Shown here: piece by piece, positions 44,641-49,297 of the stretch | How the letters are laid out: the number at the start of each line of letters is the position of its first letter | Numbering within the stretch: the first letter of the stretch is position 1 | Source: Sulfuritalea sp. | Lineage (GTDB): Bacteria; Pseudomonadota; Gammaproteobacteria; Burkholderiales; Rhodocyclaceae | Reading direction: 5' to 3' | Assembly (NCBI GenBank): GCA_030651305.1 | Contig: JAUSCI010000005.1 | Span: forward strand, 1-49,297 | DNA length: 49,297 bases | Translations under genes and position numbers: made by a program | Notes under the pieces: model-generated | What the model was told of the DNA's origin: nothing | Databases searched by the model: none | What the model saw: the letters and a program-made list of their open reading frames with translations, nothing else

Positions 44641-45204
44641 ATGCACCGCCTATATCTTCTTGCTATCGCATTTCTCGTCAGCATCGCCGCACATGCCGCC
44701 AACCCGCAGCTTGAGTTGAAGACGTCGCAGGGCGCGCTGGTCATCGAGTTGTATCAGGACAAGGCACCGAAGTCAGTGGAGAACTTTCTTCAGTACGCGA
44801 AGGATGGCTTCTTCAACGGCACCGTGTTCCACCGCGTGATTCCGGGTTTCATGATCCAGGGCGGCGGCTTCACGCCGGACATGAAGCAAAAGGAAGCTCG
44901 CGCACCGATTCAGAACGAAGCCGCGAACGGGCTGAAAAACGAAACAGGTACTCTGGCCATGGCGCGCACGGGCGATCCGCATTCGGCCAGCGCACAGTTC
45001 TTCATCAACCTCAAGGACAACAGCTTCCTCGATTACCCGGGCCGCGACGGCTGGGGTTACGCCGTATTCGGCAAGGTCGTACAAGGCCTCGACATCGTGC
45101 AGAAGATCGCCATGGTGCCAACCGCAAATGCCGGCCCACACCAGAACGTGCCGACCACGCCGGTTCTTATCGAATCCGTCAAACTGCTGCCGGCAAAGAA
45201 ATAA
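44641..45204 (+). CDS. ppiA: Periplasmic cyclophilin-type peptidyl-prolyl isomerase
   Basis: The 187-residue protein begins with a signal peptide (cleavage likely after AAHA, residue 19). The cyclophilin core has [36 protein letters not shown] and [16 protein letters not shown]. The ATG at 44641 is preferred because GGAGG ends 4 bases before it. It catalyses prolyl cis-trans isomerisation in the periplasm. A second, cytoplasmic cyclophilin follows 19 bases later, which suggests an old tandem duplication. Confidence 0.92.
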   Translation: MHRLYLLAIAFLVSIAAHAANPQLELKTSQGALVIELYQDKAPKSVENFLQYAKDGFFNGTVFHRVIPGFMIQGGGFTPDMKQKEARAPIQNEAANGLKNETGTLAMARTGDPHSASAQFFINLKDNSFLDYPGRDGWGYAVFGKVVQGLDIVQKIAMVPTANAGPHQNVPTTPVLIESVKLLPAKK

Positions 45205-45223
45205 TTCACACAGGACAAACCTC

Positions 45224-45712
45224 ATGATCAAACTCACCACCAACCTCGGCGCCATCACGCTCGAACTCGATGCCGAAAAGGCGCCCAAGAGCGTTGCCAA
45301 CTTCATCGCCTACGTTGAAGCCGGCCATTACGACAACACCATTTTCCACCGCGTGATCGACGGCTTCATGGTCCAGGGCGGCGGCTTCGAACCCGGCATG
45401 GACCAGAAACCGGTCAAAGCGCCGATCGAGAACGAAGCCAGGAACGGCCTGAAGAACGAGCGCTACACGGTCGCCATGGCGCGTACCAGCGACCCACATT
45501 CGGCCACCGCGCAGTTCTTCATCAACGTCGGCGACAACGACTTCCTCGACAACGACAAGTGCCAGGACGGCTGGGGCTATTGCGTCTTCGGTCGCGTTGT
45601 CGAAGGGCAGGATGTCGTGGACAAAATCAAGTCGGTGAAAACCGCCAACAAGGCCTTCCACCAGAACGTGCCGGCGGCCGACGTCATCATCGAGCGCGCC
45701 GAGGTAGTTTGA
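45224..45712 (+). CDS. ppiB: Cytoplasmic cyclophilin-type peptidyl-prolyl isomerase
   Basis: This 162-residue cyclophilin has no signal peptide; it begins [20 protein letters not shown]. The core motifs are [40 protein letters not shown] and [20 protein letters not shown] precedes the ATG by about 9 bases. It follows ppiA by 19 bases and precedes lpxH by 17, giving a likely ppiA-ppiB-lpxH operon. The ppiB-lpxH neighbourhood is common in betaproteobacteria and gammaproteobacteria. Confidence 0.95.
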   Translation: MIKLTTNLGAITLELDAEKAPKSVANFIAYVEAGHYDNTIFHRVIDGFMVQGGGFEPGMDQKPVKAPIENEARNGLKNERYTVAMARTSDPHSATAQFFINVGDNDFLDNDKCQDGWGYCVFGRVVEGQDVVDKIKSVKTANKAFHQNVPAADVIIERAEVV

Positions 45713-45729
45713 AGCATCGGGGCGGTTCC

Positions 45730-46476
45730 ATGCTGCCCATCGCCGGAACTGCCCGCTTCGTTTCCGACTTGCACCTGCGGGCCGAGCGGCCCGATCTGAC
45801 CCGGCGCTTCGCCGACTTTCTGGCCGATACGGCCGCGGCCAAAGTCGAGGTGCTGTTCGTCCTTGGCGACCTGTTCGAGTACTGGATCGGCGACGATGAT
45901 CTGGCCGACCCATTCAATTTGCAGGTATGCAAGCTGCTGCGTAATCTTGCGGATCAGGGCACGCGCATCTTTTTCATCGCCGGCAACCGCGATTTCCTGA
46001 TCGGCGACGCATTCGCCGCAGCGGGCGGCATCACCCTGCTGAGCGAGACTGCAAGAGTCGGCGCTGGCGGTACGCCGACCTTGCTGATGCATGGCGATAC
46101 CGTCTGCACCGATGACATTCCCTACCAGGAATTCCGGCGCATGGTTCGCGCGAAAGAATGGCAGGCGGATTTTCTTGCCCGCCCCCTATCCGAGCGCCGC
46201 GCCGAGGTGGCAGACCTGCGACGTCGCAGCGCCGCGGCAATGCAGGGCAAGACAGCCGGGATCATGGACGCCAACGCCGCTGCAATACGCGCCGCTCTAA
46301 CGGCAAATGAATGTACCCGGCTGATCCACGGCCATACGCACCGGCCGGGACACGAAGACATCGCGCTCACTGACGGAGTGGCCGAACGCTGGGTGCTTTC
46401 CGATTGGGACACGGGGCGCGGTGACGCGCTGGAAATCGGCGTCGCAGGCGCGCGCCGCATCGATTGGTCTGCTTAG
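45730..46476 (+). CDS. lpxH: UDP-2,3-diacylglucosamine hydrolase
   Basis: LpxH removes UMP from UDP-diacylglucosamine to give lipid X in lipid A synthesis. The 248-residue protein has all the calcineurin-like metallophosphoesterase motifs: VSDLHL, GDLFEYWIGDD, GNRDFLIG, HGDTVCTDD and HGHTHRPGHE. The start MLPIAGTARFVSDLHL at 45730 has GGGG about 10 bases upstream. The stop overlaps the convergent metZ stop by four bases. Confidence 0.95.
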   Translation: MLPIAGTARFVSDLHLRAERPDLTRRFADFLADTAAAKVEVLFVLGDLFEYWIGDDDLADPFNLQVCKLLRNLADQGTRIFFIAGNRDFLIGDAFAAAGGITLLSETARVGAGGTPTLLMHGDTVCTDDIPYQEFRRMVRAKEWQADFLARPLSERRAEVADLRRRSAAAMQGKTAGIMDANAAAIRAALTANECTRLIHGHTHRPGHEDIALTDGVAERWVLSDWDTGRGDALEIGVAGARRIDWSA

Positions 46477-47654
46477 GCCAAACCCCGCGCCAGGTCTGCC
46501 TGCAGATCCGCGACGCTTTCCAGCCCGACCGCAATCCGCAGCAGACCTTCACTTATGCCTGACGCCGCCCGCGCTTCGGGCGTAATGCGGCCATGCGTGG
46601 TTGATGCCGGATGGGTAATGGTGGTCTTGGTATCGCCCAGATTGGCGGTGATCGACAACAGGCGGCAGTTGTCCACCACGCGCCATGCGGCTGCGCGCTC
46701 GCCCTTGACCTCGAATGAGACAATCGCGCCGCCGCTGGCCTGTTGCCGCATCGCCAGTGCATGCTGCGGGTGCGAAGCCAGCCCCGGGTAATACACCCGC
46801 GCCACCTGTGGCTGCGCTTCCAGCCACTGCGCCAGTTCGAGTGCATTGGCCGACTGCGCCTTCATGCGCACAGACAGGGTTTCCAGACCTTTGAGAATCA
46901 CCCAGGCGTTGAACGGAGAGAGTGTCGGCCCGGCCGTGCGCAAGAACTTGAAGACTTCGTCCGTCAGCGCACTGGGGCCGCAGACAGCGCCGCCCAGCAC
47001 ACGGCCCTGCCCGTCCAGATACTTGGTGGCGGAATGGATCACCAGATCGGCGCCCATTTGCAGCGGACGCTGCAGCGCCGGTGTACAGAAGCAGTTATCG
47101 ACCACCAACAGTGCGCCTGCGGCGTGGGCGACGGCGGCCAATGCCACGATGTCGAATACCTCGGTCAAGGGATTCGACGGTGTCTCGATGAACACCAGCC
47201 GGGTGTTCGGACGCAACGCCGCGCGAAAAGCATCGACGCTGCCCTTGTCGACGAAACTGGTGTCGACGCCAAAGCGCGGCAGGATGGTGCCGAAAAGTTG
47301 CTGAGTGGCGCCGAAGATGCTGCGCGAGGCGACGATGTGTTCGCCCGACTTCATCAGCGCCATTACGGTGGACAGGATCGCCGCCATGCCGGTGGCAGTG
47401 GCGACGCAGGCCTCGGCGCCTTCGAGCGCCGCCAGTCTCTCCTGCATGGTGGTAACGGTCGGATTGGTGAAGCGCGCATAGACGTTGCCCGGTTGCTCGC
47501 CCGAGAAGCGTGCCGCAGCCTGCGCCGCGCTGGCGAAGACGAAGCTCGACGTGAGGTAGAGCGCCTCCGAATGCTCGCCGAACTGGCTGCGCTCCTGACC
47601 GGCACGCACGGCGAGGGTATCGAACGACCAGCCTGACGTATCCACCTCGCTCAT
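46473..47654 (-). CDS. metZ: O-succinylhomoserine sulfhydrylase
   Basis: MetZ makes homocysteine from O-succinylhomoserine and sulfide, using PLP. The 393-residue protein belongs to the Cys/Met metabolism PLP family, with the cofactor Lys in HSATKYLDGQGRVLGG, VYARFTNPTVTTMQERLAAL, VFIETPSNPLTEV and VVDNCFCTP. The start MSEVDTSGWSFDTLAVRAGQ overlaps the purF stop (ATGA), so metZ is translationally coupled to purF, an arrangement seen in other proteobacteria. Distinction from cystathionine gamma-synthase rests on N-terminal similarity and context, so the exact substrate is probable rather than certain. Confidence 0.9.
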   Translation of the reverse strand: MSEVDTSGWSFDTLAVRAGQERSQFGEHSEALYLTSSFVFASAAQAAARFSGEQPGNVYARFTNPTVTTMQERLAALEGAEACVATATGMAAILSTVMALMKSGEHIVASRSIFGATQQLFGTILPRFGVDTSFVDKGSVDAFRAALRPNTRLVFIETPSNPLTEVFDIVALAAVAHAAGALLVVDNCFCTPALQRPLQMGADLVIHSATKYLDGQGRVLGGAVCGPSALTDEVFKFLRTAGPTLSPFNAWVILKGLETLSVRMKAQSANALELAQWLEAQPQVARVYYPGLASHPQHALAMRQQASGGAIVSFEVKGERAAAWRVVDNCRLLSITANLGDTKTTITHPASTTHGRITPEARAASGISEGLLRIAVGLESVADLQADLARGLA

Positions 47655-49192
47655 CCCGCCTGCACCAGATTCAGGTCGAGTTGCTCGCCATCCTGGCCAT
47701 CGAAGCCATCCAGGTCGTCCGACTTCTGCAACGGCGGCAGCGAGCGCCTGTCCTCCATGCTCTGCAGATAGGCGGCGCTGACATCGCCGGTGATGTACTG
47801 GCCGTCGAAACAGGAAGTCTCGAACTGGGTCACCGTCGGATTGACCGAGCGTACCGCCGCCCTGAGCGCATCGAGATCCTGGTAGATCAGCGCATCGGCG
47901 CCGATTTCGCGACACACTTCGTCGTCATTGCGAAAGGCGGCGATCAGTTCACTGCGCGTCGGCATGTCGATGCCATAGACGTTGGCATAGCGCACCGGCG
48001 GCGAGGCGGAGGCGAAATAGACTTTCCTGGCGCCGGCTTCGCGCGCCATCATGATGATTTCGCGACTGGTGGTGCCGCGCACGATTGAATCATCGACCAG
48101 CAGCACGTTGCGTCCCTTGAACTCCTGGCTGATGGCGTTGAGTTTCTGCCGCACTGATTTGCGCCGTGTCGCCTGGCCCGGCATGATGAAAGTACGGCCG
48201 ATGTAGCGATTCTTGACAAAGCCCTCGCGGTAGGGAAGGTCCAGGCGCCGCGCCAGTTCCATCGCCGAATGGCGGCTGGAGTCGGGAATCGGAATCACCG
48301 CGTCGATCGCCAGATGCGGCATGGTCAGACGGATCTTGTCGGCCAGATAGTCGCCCATCTTGGCCCGCGTTTCATACACCGAAATGCCGTCCATCACCGA
48401 ATCGGGACGCGCCAGATAGACGAACTCGAACATGCAGGGTGCATGGAGCGTGCGTTCGGCGCACTGCCGGCTGACAAAGTTGCCGCGCATGTCGATCAGC
48501 ACCGCTTCGCCCGGCTCGACGTCGCGCAACATCTTGAAACCCAGCGTATCGATGGCCACGCTCTCCGACGCCACGAGATATTCGGTGCCCAGCGACGTCT
48601 CGTTCTTGCCGATCACCAGCGGACGGATGCCGTAAGGGTCACGAAACGCCAGCAGGCCATAGCCGGCGATCATCACGACTACGGCATAGGCGCCCCGCGC
48701 GCGTCGATGCACGCCGGATACGGCCTTGAAAATGGTCTCGGCATCGAGCTGATACTTGGTCGACGCGGCTTGCAATTCGTGCGCCAGAACATTGAGCAGC
48801 ACCTCCGAATCGGAGTTGGTGTTGATGTGGCGCAAGTCCTGCAGGAACATGTCCTGCTTCAACTGGTCGGCGTTGGTCAGGTTGCCGTTGTGCGCCAGCA
48901 TCAGGCCGAACGGGGAGTTGACGTAAAAGGGCTGCGCTTCGGCGGCATTGTCGGCCGATCCGGCGGTCGGGTAACGGCAATGTCCGATGCCCCAGTTGCC
49001 GACCAGACTGCGCATGTTGCGGGTACGGAAGACATCGCGCACCAGGCCGGAGCCCTTGTGCATGTGGAAGCGCCCGCCTTCGGCCGTGGCGACACCGGCA
49101 GCGTCCTGGCCGCGATGCTGGAGCACCTGCAGTCCGTCGTAGAGCAACTGGTTCACCGGCGTGGTGGCCCCCACACCCAGAATTCCGCACAT
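47651..49192 (-). CDS. purF: Amidophosphoribosyltransferase
   Basis: PurF catalyses the first committed step of purine synthesis, PRPP plus glutamine to phosphoribosylamine. The 513-residue protein starts MCGILGVG, with Cys2 as the Ntn nucleophile after Met removal. It has HRGQDAAG, GHCRYPTAG, HNGNLTNA and the PRPP motif VLLVDDSIVRGTT. AGAAGGA lies just before the ATG at 49192; the frame is open to 49261 but the Cys must follow the first Met. No canonical Cys cluster for an Fe-S site was sought in detail. The 105 bases upstream contain a GCGGGC/GCCCGC repeat but no clear promoter or cvpA sequence. Confidence 0.97.
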   Translation of the reverse strand: MCGILGVGATTPVNQLLYDGLQVLQHRGQDAAGVATAEGGRFHMHKGSGLVRDVFRTRNMRSLVGNWGIGHCRYPTAGSADNAAEAQPFYVNSPFGLMLAHNGNLTNADQLKQDMFLQDLRHINTNSDSEVLLNVLAHELQAASTKYQLDAETIFKAVSGVHRRARGAYAVVVMIAGYGLLAFRDPYGIRPLVIGKNETSLGTEYLVASESVAIDTLGFKMLRDVEPGEAVLIDMRGNFVSRQCAERTLHAPCMFEFVYLARPDSVMDGISVYETRAKMGDYLADKIRLTMPHLAIDAVIPIPDSSRHSAMELARRLDLPYREGFVKNRYIGRTFIMPGQATRRKSVRQKLNAISQEFKGRNVLLVDDSIVRGTTSREIIMMAREAGARKVYFASASPPVRYANVYGIDMPTRSELIAAFRNDDEVCREIGADALIYQDLDALRAAVRSVNPTVTQFETSCFDGQYITGDVSAAYLQSMEDRRSLPPLQKSDDLDGFDGQDGEQLDLNLVQAG

Positions 49193-49297
49193 GGTCCTTC
49201 TCCGCCGGGCCGTCCCACGGGGAAGCAGCCAAAACATGGAGCGGGCAGCGCCCGCGAACAATTATCGCCCCTTACCCCGGGAAGGGGGAAGGGGGGA

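Noticed and set aside
47654-47915. N-terminal extension of metZ to 47915
   Set aside because: The extra residues are a shadow of the purF C-terminus. The ATG overlapping the purF stop gives the normal family start.
1-49297. tRNA, rRNA, insertion sequence or prophage genes
   Set aside because: No T-loop/anticodon patterns, rRNA segments, transposase, integrase or phage structural genes were recognised on either strand. A dedicated tRNA scan was not possible here.

Overview
This window looks like chromosomal DNA of a GC-rich betaproteobacterium, most likely a member of Rhodocyclales or a close relative. That placement is inferred from gene order and protein character (carA/carB, dapB-bamE-fur, recN-nadK against hrcA-hemH, grpE-dnaK-dnaJ, cysS-ppiA-ppiB-lpxH, purF-metZ), not from any rRNA gene. 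No rRNA, tRNA, CRISPR array, transposase or phage gene was seen.

Layout. 1-9.99 kb is conserved housekeeping DNA: carB (cut by the window edge), a LysE/RhtB exporter, carA, dapB and bamE on the minus strand; fur and a GDT1-type cation exporter on the plus strand; recN and nadK on the minus strand; hrcA and hemH on the plus strand. 10.2-17.4 kb is a plus-strand signalling operon: two PAS histidine kinases (the first with a periplasmic CxxCH haem-type motif), a stand-alone Rcp1-like receiver, and a receiver-PAS-PAS-GAF-HD-GYP protein. 17.5-22.2 kb carries trxC and the chaperones grpE, dnaK and dnaJ. Both internal junctions of the chaperone cluster hold arrays of a GTGAAAN heptamer in inverted orientation, and the dnaK-dnaJ junction also holds a four-helix-bundle (23S-IVP family) gene between them.

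22.4-34.3 kb is a minus-strand signalling block. Its head is a 23-codon leader ORF, kaiC, kaiB and a PAS-GAF-GGDEF-EAL gene, all joined by ATGA overlaps. Behind these lie an orphan PstS-like periplasmic binding protein, a second GGDEF-EAL protein with a helical periplasmic sensor and HAMP domain, and a polytopic PAS-GGDEF cyclase. An acyl-CoA synthetase diverges from the Kai operon. 36.3-40.6 kb holds a CHASE-PAS-GGDEF cyclase, a 0.5 kb non-coding stretch with a cysS-like remnant, a DUF4258/DUF2283 pair and a haemerythrin-GGDEF cyclase. 40.7-49.3 kb returns to housekeeping genes: cysS, a TPR protein and an L,D-transpeptidase with matching C-terminal domains, two cyclophilins, lpxH, metZ and purF.

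How the genes work together. Six proteins in this window carry c-di-GMP domains: five GGDEF proteins, two of which also have EAL, and one HD-GYP. Their likely inputs include oxygen or redox state (haemerythrin, CxxCH), extracellular solutes (CHASE, the helical domain with the PstS-like protein) and a KaiBC-type ATPase module. The most unusual feature is the tight translational coupling of KaiC and KaiB to a probable c-di-GMP phosphodiesterase, which suggests a Kai timer or ATP-state sensor with c-di-GMP output. The second is the heptamer-flanked four-helix-bundle unit lodged in the chaperone operon.
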